A stretch of 64,000 nucleotides of DNA from Hyphomicrobium sp. (GTDB lineage: Bacteria > Pseudomonadota > Alphaproteobacteria > Rhizobiales > Hyphomicrobiaceae): positions 1 through 64,000 of the forward strand of contig PERL01000006.1 of the NCBI GenBank assembly GCA_002928735.1, written 5' to 3'. This document shows positions 45,752 through 54,771 of the stretch, in pieces; positions within the stretch are counted from its first letter, which is position 1, and every line of letters starts with the position of its first letter. A model generated the notes under the pieces. The model had not been told where the DNA came from, did no database searches, and saw only the letters and a program-made list of their open reading frames with translations. Made by a program: the position numbers and the translations under genes.

Positions 45752-47161
45752 TCAGCCGCTCTTGGCAACCGCGCGTCGCCACCGGCGCGGGGCTTGCAAA
45801 TACCCCACCTGCCCGCGCCCACGGCGGCGCACGTCTTCGAGATAATCCAGCACCTCGCGCGGATGCAGCGGCCGTCCCTCCGTCGCCACCCGCACGCGTT
45901 CCATGTGCTGAATTTCTTCCAGCAGCGGCTGCGCCGTTTTTTGCAGCATCACGATCGTCGCAATCGTCCGCTTGGGCATATGCGGCGGAATGCGCGCAAA
46001 CAGGCTCGCCACGAGATCCTGCACCCGGCGCGACAGCTTCGTCGAAAACCTTCCCAGCCACGCAATCAGCCGGATGCTCCAATCCTCGCGGAACTGGTAC
46101 CCGTGCACCTCCATCCACTCGAACAACTTGGACATGATCATGTCCTGGTGGCGCACCTGGGCGGTGTTGCGATAGTCCTGCCATTCCGCGATGAGATCGA
46201 ACGACGGTTCGATTTCCAAATCTCCCGGCGCAAACGATTCCGACGCTGTCACCCCGATCCGCTTGTAAAACGGAGCGTTCGAGGCATGAAACCGCGTCAT
46301 GAATGTCGGGATCTTCAGTCTCCCGTCGCTCGCATCCTCATACGCAATGCGCACCAGCTTCGAGCAGAACAGTTTGTTCGACGGCCCAAGCTCCATGGAG
46401 AAATCGTAGAGAATCGGCTTGCCCGCATCCGTCGCCCGCTTCACAAAACCATAAATCAAATCCGCCGCCCGCGCCGCCAGTGCCGCGTCACGATGCCGGA
46501 ACAGCATCGCGCGTGCGAGCCCATGGTCGAGAACCTCTTTCAACGGCTTGATCACCGCGCCTTCTTCGATGAGCGCTTCGACCACCCATCCCCGCCCATG
46601 CCCGTCGATATATACGATCGCCGCATGGCTGAACTGGCTGTCCACATCGCCGATCCGCGCGATCGCCGCGCTGTTGTGCTTCGTGCCGCGCACCAGCAGC
46701 ACATCGCCGGATCGGAATGCAAACGACTGCCCCGTGTCGACCGCCGGATGCACGAACGTATTGAAGGAATGCTCGCTGAACGCCCGTAGTCCCGGATCGG
46801 TCTCCGTTGCGATGGTGGAATCCCAATGCACCTCACCTGCCATGTCAGAGGCATACCGCAGCACGCGCAGCACATCGCGCACCGCAATCTGCGCCTCGCG
46901 CGTCATAAGCCCGCGCGAGTGCCAATCGCTGACCCGGTCGCGGATCGCGCTGCGCAGCAAAAACATCTCGCTCATCACCAGCGGTGCCAGCGCCTTCAGA
47001 TCCGCCCGCGAAAACCGCGCCAGATCGCGCTCGTGTACATCGTGATAGATCCGTGAAACGGTCCGCACGATGTCGTCGCTGACTGTAACCGGCGCATCCG
47101 CCAGCGCGCGCAAGGCGCGCAGATCACGCCCGATCTCGTCTTCGATGGAATAACGCGGCAC
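45752..47161 (-). CDS. YiiX-like permuted papain-fold hydrolase
   Basis: A 469-residue protein. Residues about 145-330 form the permuted NlpC/P60-like fold: FRSGDVLLVRGT, H179 (DSQFSHAAIVYID), a possible acid around E199, and C266 (NKLFCSKLVRIAYED). The order His before Cys is the hallmark of the YiiX/YebB group of amidases. The N-terminal 140 residues and the last 140 residues are helical and unfamiliar. No signal peptide, so it is cytoplasmic or membrane-associated. Substrate unknown; wall peptides or lipid acyl groups are suggested for relatives. It converges on selO. Confidence 0.75.
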   Translation of the reverse strand: MPRYSIEDEIGRDLRALRALADAPVTVSDDIVRTVSRIYHDVHERDLARFSRADLKALAPLVMSEMFLLRSAIRDRVSDWHSRGLMTREAQIAVRDVLRVLRYASDMAGEVHWDSTIATETDPGLRAFSEHSFNTFVHPAVDTGQSFAFRSGDVLLVRGTKHNSAAIARIGDVDSQFSHAAIVYIDGHGRGWVVEALIEEGAVIKPLKEVLDHGLARAMLFRHRDAALAARAADLIYGFVKRATDAGKPILYDFSMELGPSNKLFCSKLVRIAYEDASDGRLKIPTFMTRFHASNAPFYKRIGVTASESFAPGDLEIEPSFDLIAEWQDYRNTAQVRHQDMIMSKLFEWMEVHGYQFREDWSIRLIAWLGRFSTKLSRRVQDLVASLFARIPPHMPKRTIATIVMLQKTAQPLLEEIQHMERVRVATEGRPLHPREVLDYLEDVRRRGRGQVGYLQAPRRWRRAVAKSG

Positions 47162-47226
47162 GATGCTCCCCCGGCCCCAACGTCTGCCTTAAGTGCCCGT
47201 GCCTGCCCGTGAACGCAAGCACGGGC

Positions 47227-48387
47227 TCAGGCGGCACACCAGTCCGCCAGCTTGTCCATGAATTGTGAGCATTTTTCTAGTTCCGACACGGCAATCCACT
47301 CATTCGCTGTGTGCGCCTGAGCAATGTTGCCCGGCCCGCACACCACCGATGCTGCGCCCGCGTCCTGGAAAAGACCCGCCTCCGTCGCATAGGACACCGC
47401 GAACGTCTCGTTCTGCCCCGCCAGCGCCAAGGCCAGCGCCACAGCTTCCGAGCCCTCCGGCGTCCCGAACGGAGGCACATAATTTTTGCGCGTGACCGTG
47501 ATGCCGGCCTCCGGCGCCCGCGCCATCATTCCTGGCAGACACACCGTGTCGATGAAAGTTTGCAAGCGCGTCTCGATCGCCCCGATGTCGAGCCCCGGCA
47601 TCGACCGGATCTCAAATCCGAACCGGCACGACACCGGCACGATGTTCGACGCCGTCCCGCCCTCAATCGTCGTCACTTGCAGCGTCGGATAAGGCGGCTC
47701 GAACCGGACATCCGGCGTCCGCGCCGCAAGCTCAGCCTCGATGCGCGCCAACTCGCCGATGATTAACCCCGCCGCCGTGATCGCATTGACGCCCAAATGC
47801 GCCATGCTCGAATGCGCCGCCCGTCCCGCGATATCCACCTGCCACCGCACCGGTCCCTTGTGCGCATCCACGACGCGCATATCCGTCGGCTCGCCCACGA
47901 TCACGACGCGCGGCAACGGCAGCTTCGTGCCCATCTCCGCAATCATCGGCCGCACCCCGATGCAGCCGACCTCTTCGTCGTACGAAAATGCGATGTGCAC
48001 CGGCTTCTTCAATTTCGCCGCCTTGAACCTCGGCACGGCGGCCAGCACACACGCCAGAAATCCCTTCATGTCGGTCGTGCCGCGCCCGTAATAGCGCCCG
48101 TCCCGCAGCGTCAGGGCGAACGGATCGCTGTCCCACGCCTGCCCCTCAACCGGCACCACATCCGTGTGCCCCGACAGCGCAACGCCCGCCACATCTTCCG
48201 GCCCGATGGTGGCAAACAGCGACGCCTTCTGCCCGTCCTTAGTCGGCACCAGATACGACGCCACACCCTGCCCACGCAGGTAATCCTCCACGTAGAGGAT
48301 CAACGGAATGTTCGTCTTGTAGCTCGTGGTGTCAAAGCCGACGAGGCGGTCCAGAATGTCGGCAACGGTGGCGCCGGAGCGCTGCAT
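47227..48387 (-). CDS. argE: Acetylornithine deacetylase
   Basis: A 386-residue M20-family zinc hydrolase that removes acetyl from N-acetylornithine for arginine synthesis. Metal motifs are VALSGHTDVVPV, GRGTTDMKGFLA and YDEEVGC; RSMPGLD lies in the dimerisation lid. Its ATG is one base after the apaG stop, so it is coupled to apaG. Other M20 deacylases are possible but length and motifs favour ArgE. Confidence 0.9.
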   Translation of the reverse strand: MQRSGATVADILDRLVGFDTTSYKTNIPLILYVEDYLRGQGVASYLVPTKDGQKASLFATIGPEDVAGVALSGHTDVVPVEGQAWDSDPFALTLRDGRYYGRGTTDMKGFLACVLAAVPRFKAAKLKKPVHIAFSYDEEVGCIGVRPMIAEMGTKLPLPRVVIVGEPTDMRVVDAHKGPVRWQVDIAGRAAHSSMAHLGVNAITAAGLIIGELARIEAELAARTPDVRFEPPYPTLQVTTIEGGTASNIVPVSCRFGFEIRSMPGLDIGAIETRLQTFIDTVCLPGMMARAPEAGITVTRKNYVPPFGTPEGSEAVALALALAGQNETFAVSYATEAGLFQDAGAASVVCGPGNIAQAHTANEWIAVSELEKCSQFMDKLADWCAA

Positions 48388-48388
48388 G

Positions 48389-48796
48389 TCAGTTTACGCT
48401 TTTAACGGTGAAGGGACTGTCGAGAGAAAACGCCGGCACGGCCACATCGAACAGCACACCGCCGTCGCCCGCCATCTGATAGCTGCCGACCATGATACCC
48501 GACGGCGTCGGCAGCGGACATCCCGAGCTATACGTAAACGACTGCCCCGGCTCAATCACCGGTGTTTGCCCCACGACACCCGGCCCGCGCACCTCTTCTG
48601 TCCGCCCCGCCGCATCTGTAATCCGCCAGAACCGCGTCTTCAGCTGCACCGGCACCGCGCCCTCGTTCTGAATTTCGATCGTGTAGCTCCAGAAATAATA
48701 TCCCTCGTCCGGCGATGATTGATCGGACTGGTACTCCGGCTTCACGCGGATGCGCACGCCGTGGGTGGTCGCTTCGTACTGGAATTCACGGCTCAC
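48389..48796 (-). CDS. apaG: ApaG family protein
   Basis: A 135-residue small immunoglobulin-like protein (GTG 48796; no in-frame ATG lies closer). SREFQYEATTHGVRIRVKPEY, YYFWSYTIEIQNEG, PGQSFTYSSGCPLPTPSG and MVGSYQM are the ApaG pattern. It is associated with cobalt/magnesium efflux in enterobacteria; the biochemical role is unclear. Second gene of metZ-apaG-argE. Confidence 0.9.
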   Translation of the reverse strand: MSREFQYEATTHGVRIRVKPEYQSDQSSPDEGYYFWSYTIEIQNEGAVPVQLKTRFWRITDAAGRTEEVRGPGVVGQTPVIEPGQSFTYSSGCPLPTPSGIMVGSYQMAGDGGVLFDVAVPAFSLDSPFTVKSVN

Positions 48797-48863
48797 GGTC
48801 TCGTCGTCCTCTGTCAAGGCGCAGCAAACTTTAAGCAACGGGCGCGGCCGGTCAACGGCGGCT

Positions 48864-50078
48864 TTACGGCGTCCGCGCCGCAGCCATCCCCCGTGCCACA
48901 TCGGCGATCAGATCGTCCGCGTTTTCCAGTCCAACCGACAATCGCAACATCCCGTCGCCGATCCCCAATTCCGCCCGCGCCGCCGGCCCGATACGGAAGT
49001 GCGTGGTCGTCGGCGGATGCGTAATGAGGCTCTTGGCATCGCCCAGGTTGTTGGAAATCTTGATCAGCCGCAGCGCATTCTGGAACCGGAAGGCCGCTTC
49101 CTTCCCAACCGCCACCTCGAACGCGATCATCTGCCCGCCGCCCGTCATCTGCTTGGCAACGATGTCCGCCTGCGGGTGATCCGCCCGCCCACAATAGATG
49201 ACGCGGTCTACGCCCGCCTGTCCGGCGAGATAATCGGCAACCTTGGCCGCGTTCGCGCACTGGGCTGCGATGCGAAGCGGCATCGTCTCCAGACTCTTCA
49301 GCATCACCCAAGCATTGAAGGGCGACATCGACGGCCCTGTCTGCCGGAAGAAATCCTGCAAATGATCGGTGAGAAACTTTTCCGAACACAAAACCGCGCC
49401 ACCGAGGCACCGCCCCTGCCCATCGATATGCTTCGTGGCCGAATAGATCACGACATCGGCGCCATGCTGTAATGGCCGCTGCAACATCGGCGTTGCAAAC
49501 ACGTTGTCGACCATAACCAGCGCGCCGATCTCCTTGGCGATCTTGGAGACCTCAGCAATATCGACGAGGTCGAGCGTCGGGTTCGCCGGCGTCTCGAAGA
49601 AGAACGCCTTCGTGTTCGGCCGCACCGCCTTGCGCCATTCATCAAGATCGCGGCCATCGATCAGCGTCGGCGTGATGCCGAACCGCGGGCACAGCGTCTC
49701 CACGATATACCGGCACGACCCGAACATCGCGCGCGCAGCAACAATGTGATCGCCGGCATTGAGATATGAGAGCAGCGCCGCGTTCACCGCCGCCATGCCC
49801 GTCGCCATCGCGCGGCACACCTCAGCGCCTTCCAGAAGCCGCAGCCGCTCTTCCAGCATCGACACGGTCGGGTTCGCGAACCGCGAATACTGGAACCCCG
49901 GGTCCTCGTTCTTGAAGCGCGCCTCCGCTTGCTCCGCGCAAGTATAGACAAACCCCTGCGTCAGGAAGATCGCCTCCGACGTCTCCCCGAACTGAGACCG
50001 CAGCGTCCCCCCATGCACGAGCTGCGTCTCCGGCGCCCACTCCGCGGCGATCTCGGCATCAGTCTTGGCTGCGGTCAT
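48864..50078 (-). CDS. metZ: O-succinylhomoserine sulfhydrylase
   Basis: A 404-residue PLP enzyme making homocysteine from O-succinylhomoserine and sulfide. The PLP lysine is in YSATKHIDGQGRC; QFGETSEAIFLTQGFVY and NAWVMLKSLETMPLR are family motifs. Start ATG 50078 follows GGAG; the frame extends through the leader but that is the riboswitch region. A SAM-II riboswitch and two terminators lie just upstream, which fits methionine-responsive control. First gene of a three-gene operon. Confidence 0.95.
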   Translation of the reverse strand: MTAAKTDAEIAAEWAPETQLVHGGTLRSQFGETSEAIFLTQGFVYTCAEQAEARFKNEDPGFQYSRFANPTVSMLEERLRLLEGAEVCRAMATGMAAVNAALLSYLNAGDHIVAARAMFGSCRYIVETLCPRFGITPTLIDGRDLDEWRKAVRPNTKAFFFETPANPTLDLVDIAEVSKIAKEIGALVMVDNVFATPMLQRPLQHGADVVIYSATKHIDGQGRCLGGAVLCSEKFLTDHLQDFFRQTGPSMSPFNAWVMLKSLETMPLRIAAQCANAAKVADYLAGQAGVDRVIYCGRADHPQADIVAKQMTGGGQMIAFEVAVGKEAAFRFQNALRLIKISNNLGDAKSLITHPPTTTHFRIGPAARAELGIGDGMLRLSVGLENADDLIADVARGMAAARTP

Positions 50079-50124
50079 CGTCGTCTGCTCCAAGGGCGGC
50101 CACGTGCTCGCACCGCCGCACAAT

Positions 50125-50156
50125 AAAAAAACCCGTGCAGCATCGCTATGCTGCAC
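50125..50156 (-). terminator. Second terminator before metZ (attenuator)
   Basis: On the minus strand a perfect nine-pair stem GTGCAGCAT/ATGCTGCAC with loop AGCG is followed by GGG and seven T. It is strong, lies 47 bases before the metZ start and is directly downstream of the first hairpin. Confidence 0.85.
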
Positions 50157-50159
50157 AAC

Positions 50160-50214
50160 AAAAAACCCGGTGCCCTGCGGCACGCTCCTCGTTTTAAAGG
50201 AGCCGTGCGCCGGG
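50160..50214 (-). terminator. First terminator downstream of SAM-II (attenuator)
   Basis: Minus strand: outer CCCGG pairs with CCGGG and inner GCAC(g)GCTCCT with AGGAGCGTGC over TTAAAACG, with a bulged G, followed by six T. It starts 20 bases after the SAM-II 3' end, where a switch-controlled terminator should be. Confidence 0.8.
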
Positions 50215-50233
50215 AATTCCGGGTGCGCGCGGC

Positions 50234-50289
50234 CACTTTAGCGAGTTGTTTTACGTGGCTGCAAGACGGCCGGCCAAATCACCACGAGG
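50234..50289 (-). promoter_or_regulatory. SAM-II riboswitch
   Basis: On the minus strand the core reads CGTGGTGATTTGGCCG, then CTTGCAGCCACG, then CGCTAAAG. CGTGG pairs with CCACG to form P1, and GCTAAA can pair with TTTGGC to form the pseudoknot, both as in SAM-II aptamers. It binds S-adenosylmethionine and is typical of alphaproteobacterial metZ, metX or metA leaders. Confidence 0.93.
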
Positions 50290-50372
50290 ATCGGGCCGGG
50301 GAATACCGCCCCCACCCCTTGGCGTCAAGCCAACCATGCGTTAGAGCCCTCCGAGAGAGAGGTTTAAGGTCC

Positions 50373-51512
50373 ATGGCTAAGAAGTCGGCACCAAAGGCAA
50401 AATCCACCCGCTCGCGGCCCTTAGGCATTGCGGTGGCCAACGGCATTTTGCCGGCTCAGGCCATCCGCGCCCTGATCTCTGGGAACGCGCTCAAACTCGC
50501 CGAGCCCTTAGCCGAAGGCCAGCTCCAGCCAGCCAGCGTCGACCTTCGCCTCGGCCGCGAAGCCTACCGCGTCCGCGCCAGCTTCCTGCCCGGCCCCGGC
50601 TCCAAGGTGACCGACAAGCTGGGCGACCTCAAGCTGCACACCATCGATCTCACCAAAGGCGCTGTGCTGGAGACGGGCTGCGTCTATATCGTCCCCCTCC
50701 TCGAAAGCCTTGGCCTGCCCGAGAGCATCTCCGCCTCTGCCAACCCAAAGAGCTCCACCGGCCGCCTCGACGTCTTCACCCGCGTCATCGCCGACGGCGT
50801 CACGGCCTTCGACCAGATACCCGCCGGCTACAAAGGCCCTCTCTACGCCGAAATCTGCCCGCAGACCTTTCCCATTCTCGCCCGCACCGGCTCGAAGCTC
50901 AGCCAATTGCGCTTCCGCGTCGGCAACCCGCGCGAAGACGACAAAACCCTCGCCCGCCTGCACAAGGAACACATGCTGGTGTCCGGCGGCACCTCTGATA
51001 TCGCCGACGGCATCGCCCTCTCGGTCGATCTTGTTGGAGGCTTATCCGGTCTCGTCGGCTACCGCGCCAAGCGCCACACCGGCGTCGTCGACGTGGACGC
51101 GCCCAAATCGAGCGCGATCGCCGATTATTGGGAGGAAATCGACAGCCGCGGCTCCCGCCGTCTGATCCTCGATCCCGACCAATTCTACATTCTTGCGTCC
51201 AAAGAAGCCGTCCACATCCCCCCAACGCATGCCGCCGAAATGATGCCCTTTAACCCGCTCGTCGGCGAATTTCGCGTTCATTATGCGGGTTTCATGGATC
51301 CCGGCTTCGGCCACGCGCCTGCCGGCGGACATGGCTCCCGCGTCGTCCTTGAAGTGCGCTCGCACAAGGTGCCGTTCATCCTCGAGGACGGGCAGATCAT
51401 CGGCCGCCTGGTGTACGAGCGCATGGTCGAAGTACCCGAAATGCTCTACGGCCGCGACCTTGGCTCCAACTACCAAGCCCAGGGCCTCAAGCTCTCCAAG
51501 CATTTCCGCTGA
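50373..51512 (+). CDS. dcd: 2'-Deoxycytidine 5'-triphosphate deaminase (double-length)
   Basis: A 379-residue deaminase converting dCTP to dUTP, built from two dUTPase-like lobes. Seen: LQPASVDLRLG, SANPKSSTGRLDVFTRVI in the first, and VHYAGFMDPGFGH plus VLEVRSHKVPFILEDGQIIGRL in the second. The family in E. coli is about 193 residues; the fused form is usual in alphaproteobacteria. Start ATG 50373 has upstream GAGAGAGG. Divergent from metZ; between them lie the riboswitch and terminators. Confidence 0.9.
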   Translation: MAKKSAPKAKSTRSRPLGIAVANGILPAQAIRALISGNALKLAEPLAEGQLQPASVDLRLGREAYRVRASFLPGPGSKVTDKLGDLKLHTIDLTKGAVLETGCVYIVPLLESLGLPESISASANPKSSTGRLDVFTRVIADGVTAFDQIPAGYKGPLYAEICPQTFPILARTGSKLSQLRFRVGNPREDDKTLARLHKEHMLVSGGTSDIADGIALSVDLVGGLSGLVGYRAKRHTGVVDVDAPKSSAIADYWEEIDSRGSRRLILDPDQFYILASKEAVHIPPTHAAEMMPFNPLVGEFRVHYAGFMDPGFGHAPAGGHGSRVVLEVRSHKVPFILEDGQIIGRLVYERMVEVPEMLYGRDLGSNYQAQGLKLSKHFR

Positions 51513-51587
51513 TCCGTCACGCGCTTCCGCATCAGCCGTTTACGGCCAATTAACCTAAATCGGGCACCTTCGACCGCGTCGCGTTGT

Positions 51588-52106
51588 GTGCGAGTGGAGA
51601 GTTGCGTGCTCGATTACCCTGTTCTGCTGCTGTTTCCAGTAGCACTCATGTTCGCTGCGGTTTCGGACATCTTGACGATGACGATTCCGAACCGCGTCTC
51701 GCTCGCGATGATCGCGGCGTTCCCGTTGGCCGCCTTCATGGCCGGTCTCCCGATGGCCACCGCACTGATGCATCTGGCCGCGTTCGCCATCGTTCTTGCG
51801 GTTTGCTTTGCCCTCTTCTCCTTTAATCTCCTCGGCGGCGGCGATGCCAAGCTGCTCGCAGCCACATCGCTCTGGATCGGCACGAGCCAGCTGCTGCCGT
51901 TCCTCGCTTATGTGACGATCGCCGGCGGCTTCCTGGCCATGTTCATTCTCGTCTTCCGCCGCTTTCCGGTTGCTGCGCTGCCGATTCCCGAATGGGCGCT
52001 GCGCCTGCACAAATCCGGTGGCGGCATCCCTTACGGCTTGGCGATTTGCGCCGGCGGTCTGATGATCTACCCCAAAACCGAAATATTCCGGGCGTTGATC
52101 GTCTAA
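51588..52106 (+). CDS. cpaA: Prepilin peptidase CpaA
   Basis: A 172-residue A24-family membrane protease that cleaves the Flp pilin leader. The catalytic aspartates are in MFAAVSDILTMTIPNRVS and the GxGD motif (FNLLGGGDAKLLAA). Five to six hydrophobic spans. First gene of the tad locus; no pilin gene precedes it in the 75-base gap. Confidence 0.92.
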   Translation: MRVESCVLDYPVLLLFPVALMFAAVSDILTMTIPNRVSLAMIAAFPLAAFMAGLPMATALMHLAAFAIVLAVCFALFSFNLLGGGDAKLLAATSLWIGTSQLLPFLAYVTIAGGFLAMFILVFRRFPVAALPIPEWALRLHKSGGGIPYGLAICAGGLMIYPKTEIFRALIV

Positions 52107-52279
52107 CAGGCCGAACACAGACAAAAAAGATTAAGCATTATCAATGGGTTGAAAAGTCATTTTGGGCAACTGCTCCGATTTACGGCGTTGATTAACCTCG
52201 CATTGACGAATGTCGCGCAAAACTGAGTCCGACGGCGGGAAGAGGGGTCTTTCCGGCGCATAGGGAACGCAGTTGCGCT

Positions 52280-53083
52280 ATGAAACGAGCACAGTTGATC
52301 GGCATCTCCATTGCAGGCGTCTCGGCGCTGGTGGCCACCGTTATGGTCAAAGGAGTGCTCAAGAAGCCGGATGAAGAGAAGCGGGTCGAGGTCAAGGTAA
52401 ACTCGGTCCAGGTGCTCGTGGCGGGTGCCGATATCGGGCTCGGCCAGGTCACCAATGAAGGCAGCTTCCGTTGGCAGGAATGGCCTGCCGAGGCTGCCAA
52501 GGGCTTCATCACCGACAAATCCAATAGAGAAGCGATGCGGCAGCTCTCCGGAGCGATTGCCCGCGCGCCCATCATGGCCGGCGAGCCCATTACACCGAAC
52601 AAGCTGGTGAAGGCCGGCCAGGGCGGCGTTCTCGCCGCCATCCTTCCAGCCGGCATGCGCGCCGTATCCACCAAGATCAAGGAAGAAACGGCAGTCGGCC
52701 GTTTGATCCTCCCGAATGATCATGTCGACGTCATCTTGATCCGGCGTTCGCGCGGCAAATCGGGTGGCGACGATTTCGTCAGCGATACACTCTTCACCAA
52801 CGTTCGCGTCCTTGCTCTCGGCCAGCAGATCGAGACCAAGGAAGGCAAGAAGGCAGCCGAAGGCGCGGCCAACACGGCCACTCTCGAACTCACGCCGCGC
52901 CAGGCCGAAATGCTGATGCTCGCCACGTCCATGGGCGAAATCAGTCTCTCTCTGCGATCGATTGCGGATCTCGATGCGACCGGCAAGCCGGGCGACGGGA
53001 ACGCGCTCAATAAGCCGAAAGAGGGGAATTCCATCCGAGTGCTGCGTTATGGCGTCAGATCACGAGCCACGGGCGTGAACTGA
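52280..53083 (+). CDS. cpaB: Flp pilus assembly protein CpaB
   Basis: A 267-residue exported protein (SIAGVSALVATVMVKGVL as membrane anchor) with an SAF domain (VQVLVAGADIGLGQVTNEG, REAMRQLSGAIARAPIMAGEPI) and the RcpC/CpaB domain LPAGMRAVSTKIKEETAVGRLILPNDHVDVILI. It works at the outer-membrane secretin. 173 bases after cpaA. Confidence 0.93.
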   Translation: MKRAQLIGISIAGVSALVATVMVKGVLKKPDEEKRVEVKVNSVQVLVAGADIGLGQVTNEGSFRWQEWPAEAAKGFITDKSNREAMRQLSGAIARAPIMAGEPITPNKLVKAGQGGVLAAILPAGMRAVSTKIKEETAVGRLILPNDHVDVILIRRSRGKSGGDDFVSDTLFTNVRVLALGQQIETKEGKKAAEGAANTATLELTPRQAEMLMLATSMGEISLSLRSIADLDATGKPGDGNALNKPKEGNSIRVLRYGVRSRATGVN

Positions 53084-53122
53084 TCAACTTGAATTTGCAG
53101 ATCGTCGGAAGGCAAAAATAAA

Positions 53123-54748
53123 ATGTCTAATCAAGTAATCAGACGGCTCGCGTCAGCCCTTGCGATCATCCTCGCCGTCACGGTTCCGAGCCACACGTTC
53201 GCCGGCGGCGACGTCCGCAAGGGCTCGGCAAGCGCAGAGGCAAGCAATGGTCCCGACGGCCGGCATCAGTCGGTCGTGAAGCTGACGGAGGCTGACGCTG
53301 GTAAGCGGCGCTTGGTCAATCTCGGCATCGGCAAATCGGTCATGATTGAGCTGCCGCGCCCCGCCCGGGACGTGATGGTGTCCAACCCTCAGGTTGTCGA
53401 CGCGGTGGTGCAAACATCCAACCGTGTATTCCTCGTCTCGCGCCGGATTGGTGAATCGAACGCCTTCATCTTTGATGAAAACGGCGACCAGTTTGCAATC
53501 CTTGAAGTCTTCGTCGAGCGCGAAACCGCTGGCATGGAAGACCTTCTGCGCCGCCTGATCCCGGGTTCGAACATCAAAGTCGAAATGCTGAACGGTTCCG
53601 CCATTTTGACCGGGACCGTGCGCACGCCAGTCGATGCAAATCGTGCATCCGCGCTCGCCAAGCAGTTCGTGCAGGTTACCTTCAAGTCCGAGGTGAATGA
53701 CAGCAGCCAAGGCATCTGGGTTGAAGAAACCGCGAAGGACAAGAGCGAACTCGTCATCAATCTTCTCGCTGTCGAAGGCGAAGAGCAGGTGATGCTCAAG
53801 GTCACCGTGGCCGAAGTTCAGCGAACGCTCCTGAAGCAATTCGGCATCAACATTGGTGCCTCGATCAACGCCGGCAGCTTCACCACCCGCCTGCTCACCG
53901 AAAATGCATTGCCGCTGACCGCCGCTGCGGGCCTTGGCAAGCTCCCGATCCCCGGCCTCGGCACGGGAACCGGCACAGGCTGCTTGGCTGGCGGGGCCCT
54001 CTGCAACTGGAATGATGGACCGGCCGATGGAACCTTTGGAAACTCCGGTTTGAATGGTGGCTGGGCCGGCGGCGGCTCGCAGATCTCGCATGCCATCCGC
54101 GCTCTGGAACGCGATGGCCTAATGCGTACGCTTGCCGAACCGACACTGACGGCCATCTCGGGTGAGTCGGCGAAGTTCCTGGCAGGTGGCGAATTCCCCG
54201 TGCCGGTCGTCGATGCCCAGGGCGGCATATCGGTCACCTTCAAGGAATTCGGTGTCGGCGTCGCCTTCACACCCACCGTGATGTCGGAGGGCCGCATTAG
54301 CCTCAAGATCGAAACCGAAGTCAGCGAACTCACCTCGCAAGGCGGCGTGCAGCTGAATGGCCTGTCGATCCCTGGTCTCAACAAGCGTGAAGCCAAGTCG
54401 ACCGTCGAACTTCCCTCGGGTGGCTCACTGGCTTTGGCCGGTCTGATCTCCGACGACGTCCGCCAGAACATCGACGGATTTCCGGGTCTCAAGGATGTTC
54501 CGGTGCTCGGCACGCTGTTCCGCAGCCGCGACTTCATCAAGGAAGAGACCGAACTCGTCGTGATCGTCACGCCCTACCTCGTCAAGCCGGTCTCGCGTCA
54601 AGAACTGGGCACGCCGGCTGACGGCCTCGCCGAAGCAACCGACCTCAAGGGTATGTTCCTCGGTCATTTCAACCGCATCTACGGACACAACCCGGCGGCA
54701 GCGCCGGTGAGCGATCTGAAGGGCGATTACGGCTTCATCGTCGAGTGA
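53123..54748 (+). CDS. cpaC: Tad secretin CpaC (RcpA)
   Basis: A 541-residue outer-membrane secretin. Signal peptide region (ASALAIILAVTVPSHTFAG), a BON-like domain (RDVMVSNPQVVDAVVQTSNR, GSAILTGTVRTPVDANRA) and the secretin channel (LLAVEGEEQVMLKVTVAEVQRTLL; VPVVDAQGGISVTFKEFGVGVAFTPTV; DVPVLGTLFRSRDFIKEETELVVIVTPYLV). Channel for the Flp pilus. 39 bases after cpaB. Confidence 0.95.
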   Translation: MSNQVIRRLASALAIILAVTVPSHTFAGGDVRKGSASAEASNGPDGRHQSVVKLTEADAGKRRLVNLGIGKSVMIELPRPARDVMVSNPQVVDAVVQTSNRVFLVSRRIGESNAFIFDENGDQFAILEVFVERETAGMEDLLRRLIPGSNIKVEMLNGSAILTGTVRTPVDANRASALAKQFVQVTFKSEVNDSSQGIWVEETAKDKSELVINLLAVEGEEQVMLKVTVAEVQRTLLKQFGINIGASINAGSFTTRLLTENALPLTAAAGLGKLPIPGLGTGTGTGCLAGGALCNWNDGPADGTFGNSGLNGGWAGGGSQISHAIRALERDGLMRTLAEPTLTAISGESAKFLAGGEFPVPVVDAQGGISVTFKEFGVGVAFTPTVMSEGRISLKIETEVSELTSQGGVQLNGLSIPGLNKREAKSTVELPSGGSLALAGLISDDVRQNIDGFPGLKDVPVLGTLFRSRDFIKEETELVVIVTPYLVKPVSRQELGTPADGLAEATDLKGMFLGHFNRIYGHNPAAAPVSDLKGDYGFIVE

Positions 54749-54771
54749 CGGCAAAGGCTGGAGATAAACAC

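Noticed and set aside
47195-47226. GCCCGTGC/GCACGGGC inverted repeat after argE
   Set aside because: A 16-base loop and no T run make it a weak terminator candidate.
50079-50183. N-terminal extension of metZ
   Set aside because: It would be read through a terminator hairpin of the leader; ATG 50078 with GGAG fits the family.
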